Positions 1-7,064 of a stretch of 9,223 nt of DNA are shown piece after piece. The notes beneath the pieces are model-generated. The model was not told where the DNA came from, did not search any database, and saw only the letters and a list, made by a program, of their open reading frames with translations. The stretch is from Desulfovibrio sp. (GTDB lineage: Bacteria; Desulfobacterota; Desulfovibrionia; Desulfovibrionales; Desulfovibrionaceae): the NCBI GenBank assembly GCA_009773975.1, contig VSMX01000090.1, positions 1 to 9,223 of the forward strand, given 5' to 3'. Both the position numbers and the translations under genes were made by a program. Numbering within the stretch: position 1 is the first letter of the stretch; each line of letters opens with the position of its first letter.

Positions 1-603
1 GTTCAGGGCAAGTCATACGATGTCGGCCTGATGCAGATCAATTCCCAATGGGTCAAGGAATGGAAAATTGATCCTGTCAGCCTGCTGGACCCGGAAACCA
101 ATATCCGGCTGGGAGTGAAAATCCTGCGGGATGAAATTGACAGACACGGCATGAACTGGCTGGCTGTGGGGAAATATCATTCGCCTGATCCATTGCGCGG
201 CCGTCAGTACGCCTGCATGGTTTCAAGATATATCAAGGGCAATCCGGAATTGCGCGGCAAGATAGCAAGCCCAGGCGGCTGCGTGGCCATCGGTTTTTCG
301 CGTGGAGAATCCGCCCTTGTGCGAAATATGCTGGCAAATCCGCGTTTGCGTTCGAGCTTTGGCAAGGGTGTCAAAAAAAGCGCCATCGTGCGTAACATTC
401 TTTCAAATCCGCGCCTGGGCCTGAAAGGCAAAAAACATTCCGGAAAAATGGGAGCACTGAGCGCCATCCAGTCCGATATTTCCGGCAGGGGAGCCAATTC
501 GGCCAGACAGGTCAAGATCAATTTTTCCAGGCGCAATTCCGGCTTCGACAGCAATAATGGCTGGAAACCGGGCTCTCTGCCCAGATATGGCTACGGCCAG
601 TAG
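1..603 (+). CDS. Lytic transglycosylase, VirB1/IagB-like (3' part, start outside window)
   Basis: The reading frame is open from base 1, so the N-terminus, including any signal peptide and probably the catalytic glutamate, lies outside the window. The visible 200 codons begin in the SLT fold: the stretch YDVGLMQINSQW (bases 16-51) is the classic second motif of this family, followed by the DPETNIRLG segment and a WLAVGKYHSPDP segment typical of the VirB1/IagB branch. Family members cleave peptidoglycan glycan strands in the periplasm, often to let a pilus or secretion apparatus through. After the domain (from about codon 85) comes a roughly 115-residue tail rich in Lys, Arg, Ser, Asn and Gly, with a duplicated 13-residue motif. 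This tail is unlike the family core and may bind wall or partner proteins, which is inference. It ends at TAG and converges on thiE. The domain call is secure; the specific role is unknown. Confidence 0.88.
   Translation, partial: VQGKSYDVGLMQINSQWVKEWKIDPVSLLDPETNIRLGVKILRDEIDRHGMNWLAVGKYHSPDPLRGRQYACMVSRYIKGNPELRGKIASPGGCVAIGFSRGESALVRNMLANPRLRSSFGKGVKKSAIVRNILSNPRLGLKGKKHSGKMGALSAIQSDISGRGANSARQVKINFSRRNSGFDSNNGWKPGSLPRYGYGQ
310..417 (+). repeat. Duplicated 13-residue motif in the transglycosylase tail
   Basis: Two in-frame copies of S-A-(L/I)-V-R-N-(M/I)-L-(A/S)-N-P-R-L lie at 310-348 and 379-417, spaced 69 nt (23 codons) apart. Nine of 13 residues are identical and the other four are conservative, while many third codon positions differ. 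That pattern suggests an old duplication kept at protein level. The function is unknown. Confidence 0.8.
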
Positions 604-622
604 CAGCCCGGATTGCCGAAAA

Positions 623-642
623 TGACATCAGGGGAAATGTCA
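623..642 (-). terminator. Possible weak terminator at the thiE end
   Basis: A perfect 6-bp inverted repeat (TGACAT and ATGTCA) with an 8-nt loop spans the thiE stop codon. Read on the minus strand, TTTT follows it directly. The stem is short and AT-containing, so termination would be weak. It lies in the 36-nt gap between the convergent transglycosylase and thiE genes. Confidence 0.3.
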
Positions 643-1269
643 GGAGCGCATGGCCTTCCTTAGCTTGCGCACCTTTTCGGCAATATCCGGCGCGCCTACA
701 AGTTCCGAAACCAGGGCGCAGCATTTTGCCCCATGGGCGGCCACCTCGCCGATATTGTGCTCCTTGATGCCGCCTATGGCCACAAAGGGCAGATCAATGT
801 TGGCCACGACCCAGTCGAGATATTCAAAGCCTACGGGGTCAACAACGTCTTCCTTGGTCTGGGTGGCAAAAATCGGCCCCACGCCTATATAGTCGGCTCC
901 AGCAGCCGCGCGCGCCTGTTCGGGACTATGGGTGGAAAGGCCAATAATGATGTCGGGCCCCACAAGCCTGCGAACTTCCTCCACAGGCAGGTCGTCCTGC
1001 CCAATATGCACGCCATCGGCTCCTGCCAGCATGGCTATGTCAATGTGATCGTTGACAATAAAACAGGCATTTGCCTTGCGGGTCATTTCCCGCAGCATGC
1101 GGCATTCTTCCAGCATTTTGCCGGCTGGCAGTCTTTTTTCACGATATTGCAAAATGTGGATTCCGGACGACAAAAGCTTGTCGGCCACTTCTTCAAGCGG
1201 GCGTCCGCGGCTGAGGCGCGAATCTGTCAGGGCGTAGAGATCTGTCTGGCCGGGAAGAATTTTTGGCAT
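640..1269 (-). CDS. thiE: Thiamine-phosphate synthase
   Basis: The 209-residue product matches the usual length of ThiE, a cytoplasmic TIM-barrel enzyme. ThiE joins hydroxymethylpyrimidine diphosphate and the thiazole phosphate carboxylate to give thiamine phosphate. Motifs appear in the expected order: QYREK (41-45), VNDH (72-75, diphosphate/Mg site), GADGVHIGQDDLP (83-95), STHS (112-115), GVGPIFATQTK (129-139) and AIGGI (164-168), with a final VSEL phosphate-binding turn near 187. The start ATG at 1269 has an AAGGA Shine-Dalgarno a few bases upstream, and the previous gene ends only 15 nt before it, so thiE is probably the last gene of the minus-strand unit. No other thi gene or TPP riboswitch-like leader is nearby, so its regulation appears to be that of the upstream unit. 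The call is secure; a TenI-like paralogue is less likely because the catalytic motifs are intact. Confidence 0.95.
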   Translation of the reverse strand: MPKILPGQTDLYALTDSRLSRGRPLEEVADKLLSSGIHILQYREKRLPAGKMLEECRMLREMTRKANACFIVNDHIDIAMLAGADGVHIGQDDLPVEEVRRLVGPDIIIGLSTHSPEQARAAAGADYIGVGPIFATQTKEDVVDPVGFEYLDWVVANIDLPFVAIGGIKEHNIGEVAAHGAKCCALVSELVGAPDIAEKVRKLRKAMRS

Positions 1270-1284
1270 CGCATTTTTCCTTTT

Positions 1285-1623
1285 TCAAAAGCCCGAATAA
1301 TCAAGCACACTGTTCAAGCCCTGCGAACGCGCGCTGATTTCCTTGCCGTTGATTTCATGGCGGCAGAGAGTCCAGTTTTCAATATCCAGCACATCAAGCC
1401 GGCCCCGGGTTTCCTCGTTCGCATATTCCCGAATGGCCTCCAGCGTCTCCTCAAGGGGAAAATAAATCCCCTCAAAAGACAGGCTCGCCATATCCCCGTC
1501 AAGGGCAACGCAGACATTTTCTGCTGGCAGGGCCGTGCCCGCAATTTGCCGCAATGCCTCATGAAGGCGGGGGGAGGCCGGCATGAAACCACCATAAACC
1601 TTGAGCAGAACAGGCTGGCTCAT
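1285..1623 (-). CDS. Unrecognised 112-residue cytoplasmic protein
   Basis: I do not recognise this family. I chose the ATG at 1623 because it forms an ATGA overlap with the stop of the upstream TPR gene (TGA at 1622-1620), a classic translational coupling arrangement. A longer frame to 1704 exists but would run deep into that gene. The 112-residue product starts MSQPVLLKVYGG and has no signal peptide or membrane segment. It is mildly acidic and looks like a small globular alpha/beta protein, with predicted strands near 5-10 and 46-55 and helices near 19-29 and 57-70. It lies between an exported TPR protein and thiE and is probably co-transcribed with both. Its coding status is well supported by tight packing; its function is open. 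Confidence 0.75.
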   Translation of the reverse strand: MSQPVLLKVYGGFMPASPRLHEALRQIAGTALPAENVCVALDGDMASLSFEGIYFPLEETLEAIREYANEETRGRLDVLDIENWTLCRHEINGKEISARSQGLNSVLDYSGF

Positions 1624-2648
1624 TGCCCGCATTGCCCCATGCGCCTTGCCCTTGCAAGGTTCTGGCAATTGCCGAGGCTGCAGGCCTGCGCAAAATCCGC
1701 GCACATTCCGGCCAGGTCCCTTCTTTGCATTTTCAGGATGCCGCGCGCGTCAAGAATTTTTATCCCATTTTTGGGAGGCAGATTTTTTGCCTCAAGCAGG
1801 GCCGCATCCAGGTCATTTTCCGCCAGGGCAAGATGATTGAGCCGCCATTGGGCAATGGCCCTTGCATAGCGCAAGCGCGGCCTCAGGAATTTCCAGACAG
1901 AGCTTTGCTCGCCTGCAAGGGAAAGGCCAAGATCGAGCGCGGCATCGGCTTGCTCCACACATTCGCCAGGCATGTTTTCTTCCAGCAGGGCTTCCGCAAG
2001 CAGCAGGCGCACAAGCGGGCTTTGTGGCGCAGCTTTGGCAAGAGAAGCAAGATCTGCGGAATCATATTCCTGGCCGGAGGCCAGTGTTTGCCGGATTTGC
2101 CAGAGCGTGTCGAGGGCAGAAGCATGGCCTTCGAGTTCGGCTGTTTTTACCCTGGCTTCGTCAATGGATTTGGGCCACGCTTCACCCAGAGCGGCGATTT
2201 CATCTTCCATTTCCAGGATAATCAGCGCGTTAATGGCTATTGTGTCCGCATCACCAGCCAGGCGCGAAAAGGCGGTGAAGTTTTCCGGCTTTTTCAGGTA
2301 AACCCTGATTTCCTGTCCGGAAGAAATCTGGGGCGTAACCACATCAACGGGAAAAAGCCCGGCTGCCAGGGAGCGGAGTGCTGAAGTGCCGCCCACGCTT
2401 GCCTTGTCCAGGCCAAGGTCTTCAAGGCGGCGGTTCGCGGCGGGAGGCAAATGTTCCAGGGCCTTGTCCAGGGCCGCAAGCCAGGCCTGGGCCCTGGCAG
2501 CCGTATAATCCAGGGGCATTAAAAGCGGAGTGGGGCGCAATGCGCTGCCCTGAAGTTCGGCCGCGCCAGCCGCGGCATTGCCCAGAAGGCAGGCCCCTGC
2601 AAGAACAGCCAGGACAAGCGGATTATTTTTTATTGACAGTCTGGACAA
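1620..2648 (-). CDS. Exported TPR-like protein of unknown function
   Basis: The 342-residue product begins with a signal peptide: basic MSRLSIKNN, a hydrophobic core at about 10-20, then an Ala-rich cleavage zone near AAAGAA/E (26-31). It is therefore probably periplasmic. Residues about 210-240, 261-290 and 297-330 form amphipathic helix pairs with TPR-like spacing and many small residues. The middle (about 50-200) is helical and unrecognised. The start is a TTG at 2648; an in-frame TAG lies four codons upstream and no ATG or GTG gives a signal peptide, so TTG is the best choice. No clear Shine-Dalgarno is seen, but the start lies 26 nt inside the upstream lipoprotein gene, which suggests coupled translation. 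The end overlaps the next gene as ATGA. A partner role in an envelope complex is inference. Confidence 0.8.
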   Translation of the reverse strand: MSRLSIKNNPLVLAVLAGACLLGNAAAGAAELQGSALRPTPLLMPLDYTAARAQAWLAALDKALEHLPPAANRRLEDLGLDKASVGGTSALRSLAAGLFPVDVVTPQISSGQEIRVYLKKPENFTAFSRLAGDADTIAINALIILEMEDEIAALGEAWPKSIDEARVKTAELEGHASALDTLWQIRQTLASGQEYDSADLASLAKAAPQSPLVRLLLAEALLEENMPGECVEQADAALDLGLSLAGEQSSVWKFLRPRLRYARAIAQWRLNHLALAENDLDAALLEAKNLPPKNGIKILDARGILKMQRRDLAGMCADFAQACSLGNCQNLARARRMGQCGQ

Positions 2649-3210
2649 TTTTTTGGGCTATCGGTTTGATCAGGTCCTTGAGGGTGCTCAGAAGCAGGTC
2701 GTCAGCCCAGCCTTTGGATGGCAAGCCCGCCTTTGTTTCGCTGGAATTGCAGGTTTCGCTCCAGATGCGTCCCTTGCGGTTGGCCAGCGCAAGATTTACA
2801 CGCATGGAGGACGTAAGCTGCAGACGGCCGTCTTCCTTTAGCCAGACGTTGTCAACGCGGCCTGTAACAAGATAATCGGGGTTTCCGCTTCTGGCCTGGG
2901 CAACGCTGACCGCGTAGGTTACGCGCAGTCCATCGCGGGCAAGCTCGTCGGCAAGGGCGCGGCTTATCCATTCGCTCATATTCTGGTTGGTGGTAAAGGC
3001 GCTGCCGTCGCGGCGCACGCCAACGGAATATTCATCGGAACGCCCGTCCTCGAAATTTACCACGCAGATGCTCGGCGCATTGGGAGCAGGCAGGGACTGG
3101 CCGGAAAGCGCCGGTGGTGGAATCAGGCGCACTGTATTGCCGGGGCCGCAGGCGGCGCACAAAATTGCAAGAGACAATACCAGCCACAGTAACCGATAAC
3201 GCGGAATCAT
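2623..3210 (-). CDS. Putative lipoprotein, YajG-like
   Basis: The 195-residue product starts MIPRYRLLWLVLSLA and has a lipoprotein-type signal peptide with LCAAC ending at Cys21. The -3 residue is Cys rather than the usual Leu, so the lipobox is slightly unusual. After a Pro-rich linker, an alpha/beta domain carries a VNFEDGRSDE strand-loop (51-60), a helix ADELARDGL (87-95) and PDYLVTGRVDNVWL (111-124). This order resembles the YajG/Lipoprotein_16 type of small envelope lipoprotein, although I cannot confirm the family without a profile search. The start ATG at 3210 has a good CGAGGG Shine-Dalgarno at 3215-3220. It is the first gene of the minus-strand unit and overlaps the TPR gene by 26 nt. 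The two are likely co-expressed and may interact at the outer membrane or in the periplasm. Confidence 0.82.
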   Translation of the reverse strand: MIPRYRLLWLVLSLAILCAACGPGNTVRLIPPPALSGQSLPAPNAPSICVVNFEDGRSDEYSVGVRRDGSAFTTNQNMSEWISRALADELARDGLRVTYAVSVAQARSGNPDYLVTGRVDNVWLKEDGRLQLTSSMRVNLALANRKGRIWSETCNSSETKAGLPSKGWADDLLLSTLKDLIKPIAQKIVQTVNKK

Positions 3211-3247
3211 GGTGCCCTCGAATTTCTAGATGTATTGATATTTTTTA

Positions 3248-3276
3248 TATATAATCTAAACTTTGCGGTCTTGCAA
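3248..3276 (-). promoter_or_regulatory. Candidate promoter of the lipoprotein operon
   Basis: On the minus strand, TTGCAA (3276-3271) is followed after 17 bp by TATATA (3253-3248). Both elements are recognisable sigma-70 type boxes at the preferred spacing, about 40 bp upstream of the lipoprotein ATG. The -35 hexamer is palindromic and is also used by the candidate serS promoter on the other strand. Confidence 0.45.
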
Positions 3277-3299
3277 GCCAATTTTGCCCATGCTATTTA
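3271..3299 (+). promoter_or_regulatory. Candidate promoter of serS
   Basis: TTGCAA (3271-3276) and TATTTA (3294-3299) are separated by 17 bp. TGC immediately before the -10 fits an extended -10 element and could compensate for the poor hexamer. The serS start follows 33 nt later with a GAGG Shine-Dalgarno at 3324-3327. No T-box or other leader structure would fit in so short a leader. Confidence 0.4.
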
Positions 3300-3332
3300 T
3301 ACGGCCTACAAAAATTATCCCACGAGGCAGCG

Positions 3333-4622
3333 ATGATTGATCTCAAGCTTGTGCAGAAAGATCCGCAAATCCTTGCGGATGCCCTGAAAAACAGGCATAG
3401 CAGCATAAATATCGAAGAATTTCGCGAACTGGACCAGAAACGCCGGTCAATCCTGGCCGAAGTCGAAGCGCTTAAAAGCGAACGCAACCAGGCTTCCGCC
3501 AAAATAGCGGCCATGAAAAAGGAAGGGCGCCAGGAAGAAGCGCAAGGACTTTTTGCCGACCTGGGCGGGCTTTCGGACAGGATTCACGATTTGGACATCA
3601 AGGCCACGGAAGCAAGGACGGCTGTGGAAAACTGGCTGGTTGCCGTTCCCAACATTCCCGATGCAAGCGTGCCGGTTGGCCAGGACGAAAGCAAAAATGT
3701 CGAGATTGACCGTTGGGGAGCAATTCCAGAATTTTCCTTCGAGCCCCGCGATCATGCCGATCTTGGCGCGGCCCTGGGCGGCCTGGATTTTGAACGGGCC
3801 GCCAGGCTGGCCGGCAGCCGTTTTGTCGTGGAATTCGCCTGGGCGGCCAGGCTTGACCGCGCCCTGGCCAGTTTTTTTCTCGACAGACACCGCAAGGAAG
3901 GCTATGTGGAGGTCTCCCCCCCCTATATGGTCAACCGCAAGACCATGACGGGCACAGGCCAGCTGCCCAAATTCGAGGATGATCTCTTTCGCATTGACTC
4001 CTGGGATTACTTCCTGATTCCCACTGCGGAAGTGCCCCTGACCAACTTGCATTCCGGGGATGCGCTGCCGGAAGAGGCCCTGCCTCTGGGCTATTGCGCG
4101 GCCACGCCCTGTTTCAGGTCGGAAGCAGGAGCGGCAGGCAAGGACACCAGGGGCCTGATTCGCATGCACCAGTTCACCAAGGTGGAAATGGTGCGTTTTG
4201 CTCATCCCGATGACAGTTTCAACCAGCTCGAGCTGATGACAGGCCATGCTCGCGGCATTCTGGAAGAGCTGGAATTGCCCTATCGGGTAATCAGCCTCTG
4301 CACCGGCGACCTGGGCTTTTCCGCGGTCAAGACCTACGATGTCGAGGTCTGGATTCCCAGCCAGAAAACCTACAGGGAAATTTCATCCTGCTCCAATTGC
4401 GGAGATTTCCAGGCCCGCAGGGCAAATATCAAGTACAAGCCAAAGGGCGGCAAGGCGGCCTTTCTGCATACCCTGAACGGCTCCGGCCTGCCAACAGGCA
4501 GGACAATGGCCGCGATTATCGAAAACGGCCAGCAGGCGGACGGCTCCATTGTCCTGCCAAAGGCCATCCGCCCCTATATGGGCGGCCTTGAGGTCATTGA
4601 ACCCGCAAGGGCAAAAAAATAA
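3333..4622 (+). CDS. serS: Seryl-tRNA synthetase
   Basis: This 429-residue class II synthetase charges tRNA-Ser (and tRNA-Sec where present) with serine in the cytoplasm. The length is normal for the bacterial type. Residues about 27-100 form the long N-terminal coiled coil that grips the tRNA variable arm. The catalytic domain follows: TGTGQLPKFEDDLF (206-219), TAEV (231-234), motif 2 with FRSEAG...RGLIRMHQF (261-281), SSCSNCGDFQARR (351-363), and motif 3 with SGLPTGRTMAAIIEN (384-398). The start ATG has GAGG five bases upstream, and the protein begins with the typical MIDLKLVQKDP. The gene appears complete with no missing catalytic residue. An 88-nt gap containing a strong promoter separates it from rpmE, so serS may be expressed separately. 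Confidence 0.98.
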   Translation: MIDLKLVQKDPQILADALKNRHSSINIEEFRELDQKRRSILAEVEALKSERNQASAKIAAMKKEGRQEEAQGLFADLGGLSDRIHDLDIKATEARTAVENWLVAVPNIPDASVPVGQDESKNVEIDRWGAIPEFSFEPRDHADLGAALGGLDFERAARLAGSRFVVEFAWAARLDRALASFFLDRHRKEGYVEVSPPYMVNRKTMTGTGQLPKFEDDLFRIDSWDYFLIPTAEVPLTNLHSGDALPEEALPLGYCAATPCFRSEAGAAGKDTRGLIRMHQFTKVEMVRFAHPDDSFNQLELMTGHARGILEELELPYRVISLCTGDLGFSAVKTYDVEVWIPSQKTYREISSCSNCGDFQARRANIKYKPKGGKAAFLHTLNGSGLPTGRTMAAIIENGQQADGSIVLPKAIRPYMGGLEVIEPARAKK

Positions 4623-4635
4623 CTGGCGGCCAAGC

Positions 4636-4664
4636 TTGCCATTTTTGACAATAGATACTATATT
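4636..4664 (+). promoter_or_regulatory. Likely rpmE promoter
   Basis: TTGCCA (4636-4641) and TATATT (4659-4664) each match the sigma-70 consensus at five of six positions with the ideal 17-bp spacer. The predicted transcript would start near 4671, about 40 nt before the rpmE ATG. A separate perfect TTGACA at 4645-4650 has no well-spaced -10 box. Confidence 0.6.
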
Positions 4665-4666
4665 AT

Positions 4667-4685
4667 TTGGCCTGTTGATGGCCAA
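4667..4685 (+). repeat. Inverted repeat at the rpmE transcription start, possible operator or serS terminator
   Basis: TTGGCC (4667-4672) and GGCCAA (4680-4685) form a perfect 6-bp inverted repeat around a 7-nt loop. A run of seven T residues begins four bases later (4690-4696). As RNA read through from serS it could act as a terminator, although the offset T-tract is not ideal. As DNA it overlaps the predicted rpmE start point, where a dimeric repressor could bind. Confidence 0.4.
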
Positions 4686-4710
4686 CAAATTTTTTTCACA
4701 GGAAAATACA

Positions 4711-4923
4711 ATGAAAAAAGATATCCATCCCAAGGTTTACAATGCCACCATTACCTGCGCCTGCGGCAACCAGGAACAGGTTCTTTCTACAAAGGGCGAA
4801 CAGGTTCATGTGGAAGTATGCTCCGCCTGTCATCCGTTTTTTACCGGCAAGCAGCGTTTTCTGGATACAGCAGGACGAATTGACCGTTTCCGCAAAAAAT
4901 ATGCGAAATTTGAAAAGAAATAG
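4711..4923 (+). CDS. rpmE: Ribosomal protein bL31, zinc-binding (C+) form
   Basis: The 70-residue product is the usual size for bL31, a protein of the large ribosomal subunit that bridges to the small subunit. It starts MKKDIHPKVYNATITCACGN, and its four cysteines at 16, 18, 37 and 40 (CxC and CxxC) form the zinc ribbon of the C+ type. The HPFFTGKQRFLDTAGRIDRF segment (41-60) is the family signature. The start ATG is preceded by AGGA at 4700-4703; a longer in-frame extension upstream to 4549 would overlap serS and is not used. It has its own promoter-like sequence, and its last 23 nt overlap the chosen start of the DUF1385 gene, so the two are likely co-transcribed. Confidence 0.97.
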   Translation: MKKDIHPKVYNATITCACGNQEQVLSTKGEQVHVEVCSACHPFFTGKQRFLDTAGRIDRFRKKYAKFEKK

Positions 4924-5869
4924 GTTTTCTTTTCTGCTCCGTGGCATCTGGCTTGCCAGCTGCCAGACCATTGGCGGCCAGGCCGTCATGGAAGGCGTCA
5001 TGATGCGTAATAGTGACGTCTATGGTCTCGCAGTGCGCGGGCCGGACGGGAAAATTCACTCCGAAAGCCGGCCCTGGCGTTCGCTGACCCGCCGTGCCTG
5101 GTCAAGATGCCCTTTTGTCCGGGGCTTTCCCATTTTGCTGGAAACGATGATCAACGGCATCAAGGCCCTGAATCGGTCGGTGGAAATGTCTGGTGGCGAG
5201 GAAGTTCCGTCATCCGGCTGGCAAATGGGCCTGGGCCTTGCCTTGGCCCTGGCTGTGGCGCTTGGGCTTTTTGTAGTTGCCCCGCACCTGCTTTCCCTGG
5301 CCATGCTGGGACTGGGCTATGGCGGCGATGTGGAAGGCCTGGCTTTCCATCTTTGGGATGGCTTTTACAAGTGCGCCATTTTCATGGGCTACATCTGGCT
5401 GATCTCGTTTATACCCGATATCAGGCGCGTTTTCGAGTATCATGGGGCCGAACACAAGACCATTCATGCCTATGAGCGCTCGGAAAATCCGGATGTGGAC
5501 GAAGCGGCCCGGATGAGCAGGCTGCATCCCCGGTGCGGCACAACTTTTTTGCTTTTTGTAATCTGTCTTTCCATTGTCCTGCAGGCCTTGCTTGTGCCTG
5601 GCCTTTTGCTGCTCTGGACGCCGGAAAGCGCGGTGGCCAAGCATGTCCTGACCATTATGTTCAAGCTTTTGCTTGTTATCCCCATCAGCGCCCTGGCCTA
5701 TGAGCTGATTCGCAATGCGGCAAAACTGCCGCCTGGCATTGCCGCGAGCATTGTCCAGGCGCCCGGCCTGACCCTGCAGAGACTGACCACCAGGGAACCT
5801 GGCAGGGATCAGCTTGAGGTTGCCCTTGCGGCCCTTTCCGCCGCGACCGAATCGGAAGGGCGCGGATAA
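4901..5869 (+). CDS. DUF1385 family membrane protein (YqhQ-type)
   Basis: The 322-residue product belongs to DUF1385 (YqhQ in Bacillus), a conserved integral membrane family of uncertain biochemical function. Signatures are IGGQAVMEGVMMR (24-36), FIPDIRRVFEYHGAEHKTI (about 170-188, continuing HAYE) and HPRCGTTFLL (209-218). Hydrophobic segments lie at about 109-138, 154-174, 212-238 and 251-275, giving four likely membrane spans. The ATG at 4901 overlaps the end of rpmE by 23 nt and lacks a clear Shine-Dalgarno. A frame extending to 4742 exists but would overlap nearly all of rpmE, and a later non-ATG start is possible, so the first 20 residues are uncertain. The order rpmE, DUF1385, prfA is one I recall from Desulfovibrio-type genomes and suggests co-expression with translation genes. 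The conserved His and Glu residues could be catalytic or metal-binding, which is inference. Confidence 0.92.
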   Translation: MRNLKRNRFSFLLRGIWLASCQTIGGQAVMEGVMMRNSDVYGLAVRGPDGKIHSESRPWRSLTRRAWSRCPFVRGFPILLETMINGIKALNRSVEMSGGEEVPSSGWQMGLGLALALAVALGLFVVAPHLLSLAMLGLGYGGDVEGLAFHLWDGFYKCAIFMGYIWLISFIPDIRRVFEYHGAEHKTIHAYERSENPDVDEAARMSRLHPRCGTTFLLFVICLSIVLQALLVPGLLLLWTPESAVAKHVLTIMFKLLLVIPISALAYELIRNAAKLPPGIAASIVQAPGLTLQRLTTREPGRDQLEVALAALSAATESEGRG

Positions 5870-5953
5870 GGGCTGTTCTTTTCGCAGTCCCGCGCTGCCA
5901 TTTTTTATCTGCAGCAAGCTGTCCTGTGGTGAAGAGACAACGGAGATATTGGC

Positions 5954-7021
5954 GTGTTCGCAAAACTTGAAAGTCTTGAAAAAAAATATCTGGAACTTGA
6001 AGAAGAACTGGCCAGGCCGGATATCTTCAACGATCAGAACCATTACCGCAAGGTGACCAAGGCTCATTCGGATTTGCGCCCCATAGTCGAGCTTTTTCGC
6101 AAGCATGGCGAATTGAGCCGCGAACTTGAGGATAACCGCCATCTCCTGAAAGACGAGGATCCCGAAATCAGGGAAATGGCCCATGAGGAAATTCATCGCC
6201 TGGAAAGCGAGATTCCCCGCGTGGAACATGACCTCAAGGTTGCCCTTCTGCCCCAGGATCCCCTTGACGAGAAAAATACAATTCTTGAAATTCGCGCCGG
6301 CACGGGCGGCGAGGAAGCCGCGCTTTTTGCTGGCGATCTTTTCCGCATGTATTCGCGTTTTGCCGAGCTTTCGGGCTGGAAAGTTGAAATTTTGAGCCAG
6401 TCTGTGGCGGAAGGCGGCGGCATAAAGGAAATCATCTGCCTGGTGTCCGGTAATCGCGTCTATAGCCGCCTCAAGTATGAAGCGGGCACCCACAGGGTAC
6501 AACGCGTTCCCGTAACGGAAACCCAGGGGCGGATTCATACTTCTGCCGCCACTGTCGCGGTAATGCCGGAAGCGGAGGAAGTGGATGTTGAAATTCGGCC
6601 CGAGGATTTGCGCATTGATATCTATCGCGCATCCGGCGCGGGCGGCCAGCATGTCAACAAGACAGAATCCGCCGTGCGCATCACCCATATTCCGACCGGT
6701 ACTGTCGTTACCTGCCAGGATGAACGCTCCCAGCACAAAAACAAGGCCCGGGCCATGAAGGTTCTGGCCTCGCGTATCCTTGCTGCGGAAACCGAAAGGC
6801 AGAACAGCGAATTATCTGCGGATCGCAAGGCCCAGGTTGGATCGGGCGACAGGTCGGAACGCATAAGAACCTACAACTTTCCACAGGGCCGCTGCACCGA
6901 CCATCGCATTAATCTTACGCTCTATTCCCTGGACAGGATAATGGAAGGCGAACTTACGCCCTTGCTGGACGCGCTTTCAACCGCGGCCCAGGCAGAAACC
7001 CTGAAAGCGAGCGGAGAATAG
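5954..7021 (+). CDS. prfA: Peptide chain release factor 1
   Basis: The 355-residue product is a class I release factor of normal length that acts in the ribosomal A site at UAA and UAG stop codons. The tripeptide anticodon PVT (186-188, within RVPVTETQGRIHTSA) identifies RF1 rather than RF2. The GGQ motif at 230-232 (SGAGGQHVNKTESA) catalyses peptidyl-tRNA hydrolysis. The N-terminal region (about 1-100) is helical and coiled-coil rich, followed by a domain beginning EIRAGTGGEEA (112-122). The start is GTG at 5954, supported by GGAG at 5942-5945 with an 8-nt spacer and by the typical MFAKLESLEKKY beginning. No programmed frameshift site is expected in RF1 and none is seen. The glutamine methyltransferase gene prmC, which often follows prfA, is absent; dinB comes next after a 95-nt gap with its own promoter-like sequence. 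Confidence 0.98.
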   Translation: MFAKLESLEKKYLELEEELARPDIFNDQNHYRKVTKAHSDLRPIVELFRKHGELSRELEDNRHLLKDEDPEIREMAHEEIHRLESEIPRVEHDLKVALLPQDPLDEKNTILEIRAGTGGEEAALFAGDLFRMYSRFAELSGWKVEILSQSVAEGGGIKEIICLVSGNRVYSRLKYEAGTHRVQRVPVTETQGRIHTSAATVAVMPEAEEVDVEIRPEDLRIDIYRASGAGGQHVNKTESAVRITHIPTGTVVTCQDERSQHKNKARAMKVLASRILAAETERQNSELSADRKAQVGSGDRSERIRTYNFPQGRCTDHRINLTLYSLDRIMEGELTPLLDALSTAAQAETLKASGE

Positions 7022-7064
7022 AAACAGTTTTTGATGCGCATTTTACCATTTTGCCGTGCCAGAC

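Noticed and set aside
1624..1704. 27-residue N-terminal extension of the 112-residue protein
   Set aside because: It would overlap the TPR gene by 85 nt; the ATGA junction start at 1623 is more plausible.
733..1836. 367-codon open frame on the plus strand
   Set aside because: It is antisense to thiE and the genes before it, spans several real genes and has no recognisable motif.
3447..4247. 266-codon open frame on the minus strand
   Set aside because: It is antisense to serS, whose catalytic motifs are intact.
5884..5906. Short GCAG/CTGC hairpin followed by a T run after the DUF1385 gene
   Set aside because: A 4-bp stem is too weak to call a terminator, and co-transcription into prfA is likely.
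5210..6736. 508-codon open frame on the minus strand
   Set aside because: It lies antisense to the DUF1385 gene and prfA, both strongly identified, and its translation shows no domain. It is a shadow of GC-biased codons.
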